A DNA stretch of 64,000 nucleotides from Stenopsyche tienmushanensis (lineage: Eukaryota; Arthropoda; Insecta; Trichoptera; Stenopsychidae): the NCBI GenBank assembly GCA_008973525.1, contig WACJ01000552.1:930001-994000 (forward strand). The letters run 5' to 3'. Below the pieces are notes generated by a model. It was given only the letters and a program-made list of their open reading frames with translations. It did no database searches and was not told where the DNA came from. A program made the position numbers and the translations under genes. This document shows, piece by piece, positions 13,956 through 27,007 of this stretch (the stretch's first letter is position 1; each line of letters starts with the position of its first letter).

Positions 13956-16200
13956 ATCGTAATGGATATGGGTTATTAAAAAGAAGATTAAATCATATTT
14001 TAGCAAATCTTTTTTTAGACTTGATATCCAAAAACACATTAAAGGCTTTTAGCAGTTTTTTTTTTATTGGAGAATTGCATAATATTTTGACGTGATTTTT
14101 ATAGCGCATATTTGTTGTTAAATTTGGCCAATCACTACACTTCCAATTGAATCCAATCTAAACTATTTGAATATGTTTTTAATATAATTAAAATATATAT
14201 ATTTTGCTTTGTTAGCTTCCCAATATATCACCATCTGATATATCCTCCCATCTGTATCATCAAATTATAAATTTTAGAAATTCTTAAAATGAAAAAAAAT
14301 GTACTTGGATAAAATTTACCCACATAACCGTGTCTTAATAATGTTAAATTAGGTAGTATAAAGCATATATGGTGTTAAAATTATACTGAACGTATTCTAT
14401 AGATTATATTTTTATGTAATTTGTAATCAGTTCAACGCACTAAATATATTTTTAATAAAGAGAAAAACAAATCTAAAAAAGTGGTTGACTTAAGATTACA
14501 ATTCTATTTTTCCCCTTAAAATCTGTTACTTTGACTTAATTCAACCGCAAAGACACGAGACAAAAGCTTGGGATAGATCTAGCCAGTTGATAAATTTAAG
14601 TGTCATAACAATCTCGGCTTCAACATCTCATATATAATATAGCAGTTTAACAACCGCTGGCCGTCGGTTCACGTTTCACAGCATCTTGAGCACACAAACA
14701 AGCCACTTGATGAGAACTGCAAGTGTTTCAAATTAATTGCGATCCCCTTATCCATCATGTCTCCGATTCATAATTGCTGTATCGTCTCATTGTTTAGGAT
14801 AATCCTCATTAAACGAGGAATTCAGCCGAGGACAGCTATCTATCCATGGGACGATCTTCGTCTAGTATCGCTGAAAAAGACTGTGCGAACGGAAGTACAC
14901 CGAACGGTTCTGGACTAATTAGATTACCGGAAAATATAGTCTGAGATTATCTGATTCGAAGAAACACCAATTAAATACGTCTCGCTATTATTATATTATG
15001 ACAAGATCAACATGCCATTATTTTTAGACTTTGTGTGGTACTTGTGAGACATTCAACGCTTTTGTATTTGAGATACAACAAGATTTAAACGCACGCATTT
15101 ACCTAATTTAATAATGTTTACGATTTGAAACTTTAGCACAAAAATCATACGAATGCCCTGAATATTAATCTCAAGGCCATCTGCAATAAAAACCACCCTT
15201 AATATTTGTGAGACTTTTCGTTTGCTGTAAAACTACCGCGTAAATTATGCGCTGTTTATTAGCAACAGTAAATTTAGCGGCGACACTTTTACAAGTTTTA
15301 ATTCCATAAATAATCCCATATCTATTCGTAATATCTCAACATTATCCCAAATCTTTCGCACGTAAAATACAGCCTCGTAAAAATGCGTCGCTCGGGAATA
15401 AATTCCGAAATAATGTGTAAATTTAAAAGATGTTAATTTAATTTCGGGTCCTTTAGGAAGGTGTTACTTTTGCTTTGATATATGTGAGACGCCTGTGAAC
15501 AAAATTTAATATGCATATACAGGCTCGATTTAGGCTGACTTACTAATTACCAAAGCTCTTAAGTTATGCTCGTTTTCTATTTGGCTTGTAATAAAATTAG
15601 CACACTTTAAGGGATTTATAATCTCATATACATATTTATGCGCGCCTTACTTTTGGAGGCTTTGCAAAATTAATATTCTTTGTCCTTTAGCGGCACCACC
15701 CTACACGGTTTGATGTGTTTTAACGTTTCTTATTACTCTATGGCGCTAATTTTACAGTGATTTAATCTCGTCAAAGACTGTACAATTAATTGAAGGGATG
15801 CTGGTCAAAGCTCTTCTGGAGCTATTGAATTTTTCAAAGCTTTGAACGAGTCAGTTCTTATAGCTCTTGTTTCAAAGTACGCGTTAAACGAATTTAAGAA
15901 AAGACTTTTATTAACTAAATAAAACTTAACATTGTACTTTTTATATGAAAGCAATGAATTTCTTAAGATGTTCGATATTTTGAATTAAACACAGAATTTT
16001 GGTATGGTTTTCATAATGTATGTAAATAAATCACACCCCTTGTAGATTTATGCTACGATTCCTACCATATAAACATCGAATATTCAAACTCATTTAAAAA
16101 TATTTTTTTGCTCGCTAATATCGCTAATGTTTTTTTTTTAATTTAAAAGATAGATCACATAAGCTAAAATATTAGGTTTGTAGAATTTTTTAAATGGAAA
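13956..16200. other. Gene-free AT-rich interval
   Basis: No open frame above about 60 codons and no element ends were recognised. The patch 14640-14940 is somewhat less AT-rich than its surroundings but has no readable exon. Confidence 0.45.
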
Positions 16201-16204
16201 AAAA

Positions 16205-16345
16205 ATCGAAAATGATGAAGAAGTGAATCACGCTATCGAAAATTTCTTTTCATCTAAACATACTAAATTTTATGAAGATGGTATTGATAAGTCACCAGTA
16301 AAATGGAAAAAAGTTATCACTGATAATGGTGAATATCTAACAGAG
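16205..16345 (+). pseudogene. Mariner transposase C-terminal fragment
   Basis: About 45 codons read in one frame match the very C-terminus of mariner-family transposases. A charged helix contains ENFFSSKHTKFYEDGI, followed by KWKKVITDNGEYL, which corresponds to the family's conserved Gly-Ile/Trp/Gly-Tyr-Phe ending. The catalytic DD34D core is absent upstream, where the sequence is low-complexity T/A. The fragment ends only about 0.36 kb from the pogo-like element at 16708 but belongs to a different family. It is a dead relic. Confidence 0.65.
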
Positions 16346-16707
16346 AAATATTGCTTTGTTATTTTTTTTTTGAAACTAAATAAATGTTTAAAAAAATCGG
16401 CAGTTATTTATGATTCAACCTGATAATATATCATAAATTGTGAAAATATATTACCAATATGGTACCATGCTAATTTTCCATGTATCTAAGATTTTAAAAT
16501 CTAAGGGCCAGATTTGAGGAATACCAGCAGCAAAATGGCGGCTATTTGGACAATATTATTTTTTAAAATAATTTTCCAAAATATTTTTTTCTTAGAAACA
16601 AATATGTATTTGAATACAATTTTTGTTTTATTCGATGATTATTTCAAAAACGCAAAACTTTATGGTCTACCCTATATATGTATACATAATAGTTAAGCTT
16701 CGAAATA

Positions 16708-17619
16708 GACTTGGGTCTGTTTTGTGCGAATTTGAAGTTATGCGGTTTTCAAAATAAATGAAACCTATCCATCATTTTTCTATAGAGCACAAAGCTTTTT
16801 TTATGCGAATGCGCATAAGAAAATATAAAGGTCATCCTGATTTAGAGCATCCAAATGTAAAAATAGTGTTTCTTCCACCCAAAATGACATGTTTAATTCA
16901 GCCACTAGATAGGGGCATCATTTCCACTTTAAAAAAGTATTATATTATGAAACTAGAGAATGAGTTATTAAAGTTTGGAAAAAGTTTTCAATTTTGGACT
17001 GTATAAATAATGTTTCATGTGCGGTATCTCAGATAAAATTCAGTTTAAATTCTTGTTGGAAAGCAGTTTGACACAAATGTGTTACAGATGGCGAAATAAT
17101 AAAAACTTCGACATTGTCAGCTAAAATCATTACTTTGGCAAATCAATTTGGAGAAGGCATTGATACTTTTCATTAGGAATTGATATCAAAACGATGTCGA
17201 TGAATTGCTTGAGGATACTCCCCTGAATGATATTATTGTTTTGATGTTATATGGCAGGAAAGAAACAGAAGACGATATTGAAGTGGAAGAAACTCCTGCC
17301 TCTAAAAATGATATAAGAAACTAATCAATCTGTTTATTGTACATGACTCAAATTCTAAACGAGATTTCAAATTCCAGCGCGATCTTAAGAATTGCACGTC
17401 TGCATATTACGAACTGCATAAATTTTTTTTGATTTTTTGGCAAAGTTTTTTTATGCGATTTTTACTACATTTCATCACATTGATTTGAAGTTATGCGGTT
17501 TTTAAAAATAACGGAACCTATCCCTTAGTTTTCTATGTAGTTCAAGTATTTTTATGCGGATTTTTTATATGCGAAACCCCGCGTGGAACGTATCTATCGC
17601 ATAAAAACAAACCCAAGTG
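16708..17619 (+). mobile_element. Internally deleted pogo/Tigger-like transposon
   Basis: The element is flanked by TA (16706-16707 and 17620-17621). Its terminal inverted repeats read GACTTGGGTCTGTTTTGTGCG at the left and its inverse, with changes, at the right (TCGCATAAAAACAAACCCAAG...). Inside each terminus is a direct subterminal repeat of about 75 bp (16731-16805 and 17483-17557) built around TTGAAGTTATGCGGTTTT, AACCTATCC and TTTTATGCG. The body holds the C-terminal half of a pogo-type DDE transposase (16758-17325). The helix-turn-helix and CENP-B-like DNA-binding domains and the first catalytic residues are missing, so the copy cannot transpose by itself. At 0.9 kb it is much shorter than intact members of the group. 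Confidence 0.75.
16758..17325 (+). pseudogene. Pogo/Tigger (DDE_1, jerky-like) transposase C-terminal relic
   Basis: The open part, 16758-17006, contains KGHPDLEHPNVKIVFLPP followed by TCLIQPLDRGIISTLKKYY. This is the conserved DDE_1 block of Tigger/jerky/CENP-B-related transposases; the Asp of QPLD lies where the third catalytic acid is expected. Downstream, frame changes and stops break the reading. Pieces such as DVDELLEDTPLND and an acidic tail near 17265-17310 still match the usual acidic C-terminus of the family. The apparent start at 16758 lies in the subterminal repeat and is probably not a real start. It is non-functional: the N-terminal DNA-binding domains are deleted and the remainder is shifted. 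Confidence 0.75.
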
Positions 17620-17621
17620 TA

Positions 17622-18868
17622 AATATATTTCGAAACTCGTATAATGCGGATTTACAGTACATGATATTTTATTGGGACCATGTAATTGTGTTATACGAAG
17701 ATCAACTGTATATTTTTTTTTACAATATTGGACACTCTTGCTGTTATCTTATAACAGAATATTGAAGACCACTTGTTTTTCGGCATGAGGTGGTATTGGA
17801 TTTATATTTTACAAGAAATAATATAACCTCTTGGCTAAATATTGACCAATGCTTGGTACTGTTACTCTTAAACATTTTTACCATTATTTTAAGCATATTA
17901 TATTATTTTCATTGAAGCGTCCATAACCGGAAATCGCTTTTTAAAAAAAGTCAAACAAAGAGTTCACGGATGTCGTCATTTGACATTGTAGGCGAAGTGT
18001 TATTTTTATGTGTGACAAAAGGCGTGACGAATCAAGCAACGAAAAAAGACCATAAAATTTTGGAGCGTGCTATTAAAATCCAAAAAAAGTTAAGCTATTC
18101 ACTGAGCCACAAATCGTACGTTTTAACGCCGCCAGATTTATACAGATTTAGAACCGTTTATCGACTTTTTTATGAGGATTTTTTCCACTCGATGAATGAT
18201 ATATTATTCCACTTTGTGTGGCATTAAAAAAAGGGTAATGAAATTTCAATTTGTCCATGAATTTCGCCGATCCGAACGTCGATATATCAGATTGATCAAT
18301 CGGCGTTGAAATGCCATATCTTAAAAATGTCCGCAAATCTGTCGAGATTCTCTTGATTGCATTGTACGTTTTAATGACCTGGTATTGAATTTTTAATATA
18401 AACACTTTAGCTTTTTTCGCTGCATAAACAAGCCGAGTTTATATTTCATTAATCGCCAGAATAAACAATTAGCTGAAAAAATATTTTCCCATAAAATTTC
18501 CGAAATACGGACGTATTTATCCCCGTCTCGTATATGCAAATTGCGACCCGTCTCATTCTTCTCAATTAAGACGAAATTACAAATGAGCTCGATTTTGGGA
18601 AATGGTCCGAAAAAATTACCGCTACCATTGTGACGGTTCTATGGTCTTTGATTTTAATCCCCTAAAAAGCGTCTCTCTTCAATTAGGTTCGACTTACTCT
18701 GAATGATTGGTGAAAGGTCGAGTGGTGAAAATTCTGCTACAAACAATTTTGGCACGATTCAAATAATTCATTTAATTGGATCATATATAAAAAATGTGGT
18801 TTTATACAATAAATAAAAAAAATATGGAATGAATTATACATTTTCAGAGCGTTCTTATGGAAATATCA
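17622..18868. other. Interval with a possible MITE remnant
   Basis: At 17632-17712, 'cgaaactcgtataatgcgg' and 'gtgttatacgaag' resemble the two ends of the MITE at 8338-8445, but too loosely for a firm call. Open frames at 17970-18227 (plus) and 18148-18405 (minus) have no recognisable domain. Confidence 0.3.
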
Positions 18869-18895
18869 GGTCAGTCCAAAAGTTCGTGCGTATTT
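18869..18895 (+). mobile_element. Isolated mariner terminal repeat
   Basis: GGTCAGTCCAAAAGTTCGTGCG matches the termini of the mariner at 48265-49496 almost exactly. No matching transposase or partner terminus follows nearby; the closest inward-facing partner is at 27848, 9 kb away. It is probably the stump of a deleted copy. Confidence 0.65.
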
Positions 18896-20644
18896 TCATT
18901 GAATTTATTTTTAGGATGTAAGGACACCTTTAATGTTGGAATTAGCTGCTTATCTTTTTATCAGCATGTCGTATGGCCTCTTTTAAAGTCTGCTACCCAA
19001 CTTCTTACTGTTATAAACGAAGGAGCAGACTCCCCGAGAGTCGAATCTAGCTCGGATTAATTATTAGTTAAATTTCAAATAGAGACCTTTCAAATAAAAG
19101 TATTTATCACTTAAACGTAACCAATTATTTCCATGTTTACAAATTCACCAAGAACGTTCACCATTAATAGCTGCCAAGCAAATATTAAACAACGGAGCAT
19201 TTTGAAAGTTAAGTTTTATAAGGCAGACACTTTCCATCATAGTATTTTTTTAAAACAGCAACCTATTTACAAATAAAAAAATACTAATTAACTGTATAAA
19301 AAAGTTTATATAGTTTTATGAAATGATATTTTAATACTGAATATTTATACCAAATTATGATAGAACTATTCAATTTATTCATTATTGAACTATTCAACCA
19401 TAGATTAGGCCAATGCCCAATAAAAGTATTGTGATTTGAAACTATATAAAATGGACATTAATTAAAACAACATGTCTAAGCCATTATGATATTAATATCA
19501 ATACATTAAAATGTTTTACAAATTTTACCGGTTTTACCGTACGTTTTTGTAAATTATAAGTCGTAGTGGTATTAACATAATGGCTTCTTTCGAACAAATC
19601 GTTGCTCAATTTACGAAAGCAATTTGTAAAGATTGTAGATTGATTAATACGAAAAAAGATTGGATTGGATGAAAATTCGTATTCTGGCCTTAAATTTCGA
19701 GGTTGTTCTAAAAGATATTAAGAAAAGTATACGTTGAATTTTATTCAAGTATTTAATATATTAAAAGCTTGATTTTGACATAATCGTAAAGTTTAATTAA
19801 TTAAATGCTTAAATAAGACTGATATCAAAAGGCTTAGCATTGAAGATTGCCTTTTATATTTTTGTAGAAATCGTTGTTATTGTTATAATTAATATTGAAT
19901 TATCAAGCTTATTTGTTTGCTTGAAAACTTCTTTTTAAAATGTAAACTTTTTCTTCTACACCGCATTGTGTACCTAAATCTTGCTTTTCTCTTTCATTTT
20001 GTTTCGTCGAGAAAATCTCGTGCAATATTTACCGTCTTAATACCGTAAAAACTATACGTAATTTCGCATGTAAGATGTTTTCAGGTTTTTTAGCATTGAG
20101 CTTGGAAATGTAAAAAGATGCTCCGCAGAGTATCACAAATTCGTGAGATAAGATTTTTCTCGATGTTTTTATATTTTTTTGAAATTGAAAAATCCCTAGA
20201 TGGAGGCAATATAAGAAGATATCTGAAGAAATGAGAATTTAAAATTTAAAAGGCTACATATTCAGGCTGTAAATTAATTTTCAAGAGCATTTTTAAAGAT
20301 AAATTCGTAAGATTACGCTGGTTTACGCTAATATTATGCATAGATCAATACATATTGTATTTCGGATTCCGCGTAATATATAACAGTAATGTTTTTCAGA
20401 AAAATCAAAATGATCGTTTTGAATATTTTTCTCTATTGTTCTGCAAATCTGCAAAATCACTATAAATCGGAATAGTCGGGATAGTACAGATGTCATGCTA
20501 TCTTCAATATTGATTGCATGATAAGGTACATTTTTGATAAAGATGATATAAATGCACTCTTTTCCATAAATTGAGAGACTCTAGTCCTGCAATTTAATGC
20601 ATATGTCAATATCTATATTAAATATGATGATGTACGATGATCAT
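18896..20644. other. Gene-free AT-rich interval
   Basis: No recognisable coding sequence or element. An open frame at 18857-19060 runs through the mariner terminus and is an artefact. Confidence 0.45.
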
Positions 20645-20755
20645 TTTTTTCACAATCTGGGTTTGAACCCGAACGAGCCAATTTTCCTAATAATATGTCA
20701 ATTTTATAATTATATATCATTGTAATGGCCAACGAGTTGGATGGCAATCACGGCG
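20645..20755 (-). repeat. SINE head fragment (minus strand)
   Basis: On the minus strand the B-box-like GGGTTCAAACCC is followed by AGATTGTGAAAAAAATG, the same junction seen in the SINE copies at 40290 and 45455. Upstream sequence is diverged and the body is missing. Confidence 0.4.
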
Positions 20756-22874
20756 TGGGAGTGTCGGATCCTAAGCGCGACTAACTAGAGGACTAAAATA
20801 AACATTTTTTAATGTTGTACACTGTACTCTCATACGTATACAAGATTTTTTTTCCTAAATTTAAATTAAGCGATGCATACAAAGCGTTTAAGATAATCAT
20901 ATGAAAAAAGACTATGAAAATGCGATTTACTAGGCCATGCCGAAACTTGAAGAAAAATCCCAATTTGAAATTAATTACCAAGAAATAGGAAAATTTCTTT
21001 TGCTTCCCAAATAACATGTTGCTTCGCATCGTTCAAATAAAACTTCTCCTCGGAAAACCCCCACATTAATTTATTTTCTCGTTAAAAAAAGACGAATTGC
21101 CCTACAGGCTTGAGTCGACAAGTTGACTTTTAAGAGAGTCCCGAATTCTCCCGAACTCTCGACCCCTCGACATTTGTGAAGTCGAGATGACATTCTTGTG
21201 TCCTGTCAGTCATCTTTTAAATGAACAATCTCCGCTGTTATAATTCAACAGTTGCTCCTCATCGACACCGCCCTTATTGATTCGATGTTTCGGGTATCAA
21301 TTCAAAAGGTCAAACATGTATCAATGAGGCCCACGATTTCACTCGAGGCAGCAGTTCTCAAATACGCGTTCGAGATAGGGATCTATTAAATGAAATTCGT
21401 GAACTCTCATTTCGTGGATAGAAATTGAATAATTTGATAAGAGTCAATGATGCTTCTTTCTGTATGAAATATGGCGCTATTAAGATTGCGTTCAATATGA
21501 TTTATGTAAAAATATTAGCCTAAAGCATCTCATTAATTCTTTTCGAGAATTTATTACTAAATATTACCAAAGATATTTATTAATTACAACAGACGCCATA
21601 ATACTGGTAGTGCAACACATAAATTTCACCCTCAAGAAAGTAATTAATCACATTAATTTAAATGATTTGTAAGACCCCCTTTTAAATTGTTCAAAATAAC
21701 CATTCATTGAACAAAAGCGTTGTTCAATGACTCGACAAATTCCAGACCTTAGCTAAACTTTTTCTTATTGTTTTAACATCTCTTTATGCTTTAAAAGCTT
21801 GTTGCGACCGTTTTAATATACACATTCTCAAGTTGTATTCTCTAAAACGACGTTCAACAAGCAGTTATTTCACCATGACAAGAAGCACGATGTTAAACGA
21901 GCACTCAAGCTATGTATTATAGATACAAGTTACTTCAATAGAATTTCAAGCACCCATCAAACATAATAAAATGTTTTATTGAACATAACATGTCAAAAAT
22001 TTTCATCGTGTAGAACATCAGCCCTGAAATGAACGAACTATTTGGAACCCTTGATATCGTATTACTTACGTCTCGAACGCACAGTTAAACATTAGCAATT
22101 AGGTCGTATGCTATGAAATTATTTTCAATGAGTGCATTTAATATTCAATGGCGTGTTATTATTTACAGCCACATTTCACTTATCTGACACCTCGGTCACG
22201 AAAATGTCGGATAAACAGGGTTGTACTGAAAACCAGCTCGTGATGAATTGTCGCTGTTATCGAGACCATCTTATAACCTTTTTAATAGGGAAAATATGAA
22301 ATTCCGGCTGGGAATGTCAAGATATCTTAAGTCCTAGATAATATACGATTTTGTGTCAAGCTTTGATATAAATGAGATTGATAAATGATTTTTTCGCAAG
22401 CCATAAGTTATACAAAAATTCTATTTAGAAAAAAATTTAAGGTCACTATAAATCAAAATGACTGCTAAAACTACCCAAAAAATCAAGCGAAAGTTTTAGT
22501 GGCAAGGGCTGTTAAAATTAATGGGGTGATAAAATTATTCTTATTTTAATTTAATTATTAGCTTTTTATATTTGCCAAAATCAATTTAATAATTATGAAT
22601 TTGCACAATTAAAAACACATCATGTCTTTGATATATTTTTAATATCACTAAGGATGTTATTGTTAGCAGTGACGATGAGTTTGTATACAATTAATGTTTA
22701 TTTGTAATTAATTAAATGACGATGGTTTGTATTATTCTATACGATTTCTGCCAATTAATTAATTTTAAGAGCCAATTTATAGTCGTTCAGATTAAAGCTA
22801 TTTTTCATTGTATGAAAAGATTAAGTTTTGATATATAGCTAGATAAAAAAAATACCAATAATATCAAGGACCAA
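20756..22874. other. Gene-free interval
   Basis: The part 21050-21420 is less AT-rich than its surroundings and has repeated 'gtcga/ctcga' words, but no exon can be supported. The open frame at 20793-21029 (minus) is AT-rich and unrecognised. Confidence 0.4.
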
Positions 22875-23190
22875 GAAGGAAATGTCTTTGAATGAGTGAT
22901 GAAATTATAATTATTTTTATATGATATTTTAAATATTTTTTGCAAATCAAATCAATCACAATCAGCCCTTTTTGACTTATTAATCGCCTCAATATATACT
23001 ATAAATAAATATATTATTTTCTATATTTTAAAATCCAGGAAATCAGGAAGGATTTGGAAGTTGATCAATCAAAAATATTAATAATATCAATCTCCCAATT
23101 TTTTGGTACAGTGAAAATTTTTCCAAATTTTAAATTTGATCCCGAAACTTTATAATCAGAATCAAAATGTAACCTTTTTATCAAAACTTG
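22875..23190 (-). repeat. tRNA-derived SINE copy (minus strand)
   Basis: The reverse complement carries the SINE word order: 'attataaagtttcgggatcaaat', 'tggaaaaattttcactgtaccaa', 'ttgggagattgatattattaatat', 'atttcctggatttt', then 'attaataagtcaaaaagggctgattgtgattga' and 'ataatttcatcactcat'. The B box survives as GGGATCAAAT. It is diverged but nearly full length up to the C/T-rich block. Confidence 0.6.
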
Positions 23191-24764
23191 TGATTTTATC
23201 TTAATATACAGCCTTTTCTTTAAAACTTTCGCATTAAGCTTTCAAAGTCCATTGAAATATTTTAATCCAAATCAAACTTATGATTTTGAATCACGCATGA
23301 TTTATTTTTATACATTGTTAAAAGTATTATTTTTTACGAGTCTTTTGAGTATGAAAATTACACAAAATAGCATAAAACGTAAAATAATAACATTTTTATA
23401 TATGAAGTTTGTTATTGTATTCATAATGAAGTTGGAAAAAATACACAAACAAGCATAGGTAATAAATTTCCTTATGACATTTTTTGCAGATTCAGGGATA
23501 TCAAAGTGTTAGGCCTCCTTTCAAAGAGACTAAGCATTCATAAAAACGTAGGTATATTTATAAAAGGCATTGGTTTATTCCAATTTCCTAGAATGCTAAA
23601 TTTTCCCCATAAGGCACTCGATAAACCGGTGGGAAAATGGCTGCAACGAACGGTCCTGTGTGTCGATCGGTAAAAAACAAGTCAATAAATCATTTTTTTT
23701 AGAAATAAATTTTCACATCTTATTCAGCGAACGTTTGTTGAACAAAGGGCTCTTTCTGAATATAAATTAGATTTGCGATGGGAATTCATTTTGGGGGACC
23801 CACGCAGTCCGGGAAGGTCACCGGGACCAACCCGTGTACTACCCCTGTAATGTACGCTTTTTTCCTACTTCGCCCAAAAAGGGATTTTTACATTAAAAAA
23901 TAAAAATAATCCCACGGGATCAGCCCTCTCCCGTGTTTCTTTTAATGCCGCCACATTTTCGTTGTCGCATGATAATAAGCATTACATTGCTGCAGCAAAC
24001 CCAAAGCGATGTCTTATAATGGAAGAATCGAAAAGCAGAGATGTTTACTCGACGGAGGCCTTAATTATTTACGGGGAAATAATTCAATTAACCCCCTTTT
24101 TCGTTCTTGCCGGGACGAAATTTGCGAATATGAAAGATTCGAGTCGATTCTCGGAAGTGGCTGACGAGTGTCACTTTTTTGATAAAGTTGTCCGAGTTCT
24201 TACTTGTCATCCCTCTAATTAAAAACACCGAAGACAATTTAATGTTGATTAATTAAAGTCGTTTCATCAATTAGCATCAGACCACTTGTATTTCGCTTCA
24301 TCATTTTGGTCATGCATTTTAGCAAGCAAACGGTCATCTGTTATGGATGGCTTATCAAGTGTGCAGAATTGGACATTAGCGCTCACAAATACAAGAACGT
24401 GCGCTGTTAATTTGATTCAATGATCCAAGAGTTTCGCCTGAAAGCTATTGCTCCATAGTAATTTAAAAATTTTAACAACAATTAGCCAGATCTAAAAATA
24501 CTTTGTATTTTTATCCATGATCCATCCGTGTATCCATGATCACGATCTATCCTCATGATAAAGTGGCGCTAGATAAAATGACATTAAATATAAATAGACT
24601 ACATACATTTCTATTAATTAAAATTACTAGCAATAGCATTACTTACTCTGATTTATTTAAGAAGGATAATATAAGAAAAATTGATGCAATTGTATTATAT
24701 TTGGGGTAACTTTAAATCCCGTAACTATCTGAAAGATACAGCAATGCATTTTACTCATATATTC
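23191..24764. other. Gene-free interval
   Basis: 23620-24230 is a less AT-rich islet with an open frame at 23962-24222 of 86 codons. It has no family resemblance and no clear splice sites, and I cannot support it as a gene. Confidence 0.4.
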
Positions 24765-24825
24765 AGAATTAATCTGAATCGAGGCAATTGATCAGAAATA
24801 TTAATAATTCCAATCTTTATAACAA
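24765..24825 (-). repeat. SINE body fragment (minus strand)
   Basis: The reverse complement reads 'attggaattattaatatttctgatcaattgcctcgattcag', close to the body segment at 40329-40370 of the best SINE copy ('ggaaatattaatatttctgatcgatcgtctcgatccag'). Confidence 0.4.
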
Positions 24826-25790
24826 TAAGAATTCTAGTTCTAATTCAGTATATCAACACTTGGTTACGATAGTCTAAGAAATATTAATTTACACAGTAAA
24901 TAATCAAATAAACCACTGAAACGATATCTATCTATCAAGTATTTTATATTAAAGTTTAATTTTAGATGCTTTTTTAAACATAGTTATTTCATTAAAATGT
25001 ATTCAATGTAAGTGCATCGAGAAGTAAAATATCGAAAAAAAATATTTAAAACACCGTTTGGGTGCTTAAAGGTTACACAAATGATCGGTGCGAGATTCGA
25101 TCCCATAATAATGCCAACATGAACACCATAATTACGTTGCCGTATAATTTGATACGAAATAAGCTTTAGCCTTAAGTAGCTTTCAGTACAAAAAACGTAA
25201 GGAGCTTAATGCCCAAAATAAAATTTAACTGTTTGAAAACCAGCAAATAAAATCGCCGTATAAGATTTCCTAGACGTGACATTGAAGCGAAAACGCGGCT
25301 CTATAAAAAGTAATGAATATTGAATAACAAAAAAATCAGCAAACAAGTCTTAATAATCATTTTTTGCGAAATAAATTGGATGCTCCCGAAATATCGTACA
25401 AAAGCTCTTGCTGGAAACTTTTTAAAAATAAAAAAGCATGCAATTAATACAACGTCTATCAATTAGTTTCGGCCTTTGATAAATCATGTAGATGCATTCA
25501 CGATGCCGCATTTGCATGTCAATATTCAGTATCTGGAAACCTGTATTATGAAATAGCTCCACATCCGGCAAATCAATTACTACTGTACTTCGGATTTATG
25601 ATTCAGAATACGTTTGCGGATTTTTCAAATTCTGCAATTTATTAACATGTCAAAAATGCTCGGTACAAATTGCACACATGCACTGACATATATTGACGAT
25701 GCCTTACCGACGTTTCGCATTATGCTAAACTTTGCAAATTTCATGCATGAGCCACGAATCAATTTATTTATTCTCCATGTGTATTCCTAG

Positions 25791-25904
25791 AAGGAAACCT
25801 TTTCAAATATAGGTTCCCTGACAACCGGACGAATAGCGTTTCCATTTGCCAATTCAAAAGAGTTATGCCAAGGCGAATATTTGTTGAAGGTAAAACCGCA
25901 CCAG
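25791..25904 (+). CDS. Candidate short internal exon (weak)
   Basis: A 114-bp stretch is preceded by a T-rich tract ending in 'attcctag' and followed by CCAG|GTAAGT, a perfect donor consensus. Two of its three frames are open throughout (38 codons, a multiple of three). One frame contains the words KELCQGEYLLKVKP and the other RRIFVEGKTAPG; neither matches a family I recognise. A donor this good arises by chance about once per window of this size, so this is only a candidate. It lies on the strand opposite the strong exon at 42406-43295, so it would belong to a different gene. Confidence 0.15.
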
Positions 25905-26514
25905 GTAAGTAATGACTGTCGGTCCACAAAGCTTAGACAACTTTATTTCCTGGATATCGCTTTACCAGTTTAACTATCCGTGAGAGTTTACAGCTGACCA
26001 TATATATTTACACGGAGTCCTTATTCAAACATGGCCGTAGACTCAGCGTTCAAGTGTGGACACTATATACCCAAATAAAATAACCTAATCCATTTCTGTC
26101 CCTGGTACAATTTCAGGATACGCAGTGGAGAAAGGGGTGCTCAGGTGCAGCGGCTCTTTTAGGCAAGGCCGGAAATAAATGAAGGAAGGTAGTTCCGACT
26201 GTAACTATAAACTAGTACCGCAGAAAAAAGGAAATGAAACAATATATATCTCCAACGAAAGCCGCATGGAATTGTGTACGGCGATAGGGATGTAGGATAT
26301 TATTTTTCCGCCCGAAAGACAAAGCCATTAAGGATAAAAAATGTTTTCGCATTCTCTTAATGAAAGCTCACAATTTTTTAAATTTGATTTCTACGATAAA
26401 GCTATGCGGTAGACTATATGATATAAATAACACTTAAATCAATAACTATAACATAATCTTTGGATCGCTTAAGAATCTCGAGCATGTTATTTATAATCAA
26501 TAAAGCTATTTTCA

Positions 26515-26690
26515 GTACTTGGAATCGGATTTGAATTGAAAACCAAAAAAATAGCCATTAAAACCGTTACTAAATCGATTTGACAATATCGGTTTTTTTC
26601 GGTTCGTTACACGTCTTCCGGAAAAGAGAATTTGGTTGATTTTTGTGTTAACATAATACTCTATATATTTGTAGGTGCATCTTGCTATAA
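26515..26690. repeat. Dispersed repeat with 'ccgg'-rich words
   Basis: Shares words such as 'tcggtttttttcggttcg' and 'tttttgtgttaacataatactctata' with 54700-54985, and 'ccggaa' words with 31020-31150. It lies just upstream of the hAT-like fragment at 26805 and may belong to the same element, which is inference. Confidence 0.35.
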
Positions 26691-26804
26691 AAAATATTTT
26701 GCATCATAACGTGCAAGAATAGAATATTTTATAAAATAGACAAAAGATCATATAAATACTGAGGTATTCACTACATGGGCGAAAACATTACTCAGAGAAC
26801 TATA

Positions 26805-27007
26805 AAACATTGGCGGATATGGTTATTGTTTCTGAAAGTGAAGTAATGATTTTAAGAAATTTATTTGATGTTCTGACTCCAATGAAAGTTGCTATTAGTG
26901 AAGTAAGTAATAATAATGCAACAATAACCGGAAGTCTTGGAAGTCTTGCGTTTCATCATACACTCATGCATCGATGGCAAAGTAGTACCATAAAGCTACA
27001 CGTCTAA
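26805..27007 (+). pseudogene. hAT-family transposase fragment
   Basis: A 65-codon frame contains SEVMILRNLFDVLTPMKVAI, then EVSNNNATITGSLGSL. This resembles the helical region of hAT transposases in which a Leu-rich 'L..L...L.PF...T...S' segment precedes a 'TIS.v.P.' segment. The zinc finger, the catalytic residues and the C-terminal dimerisation domain are absent. No ends or 8-bp duplication could be identified. The match is by pattern only and could be wrong. Confidence 0.4.
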
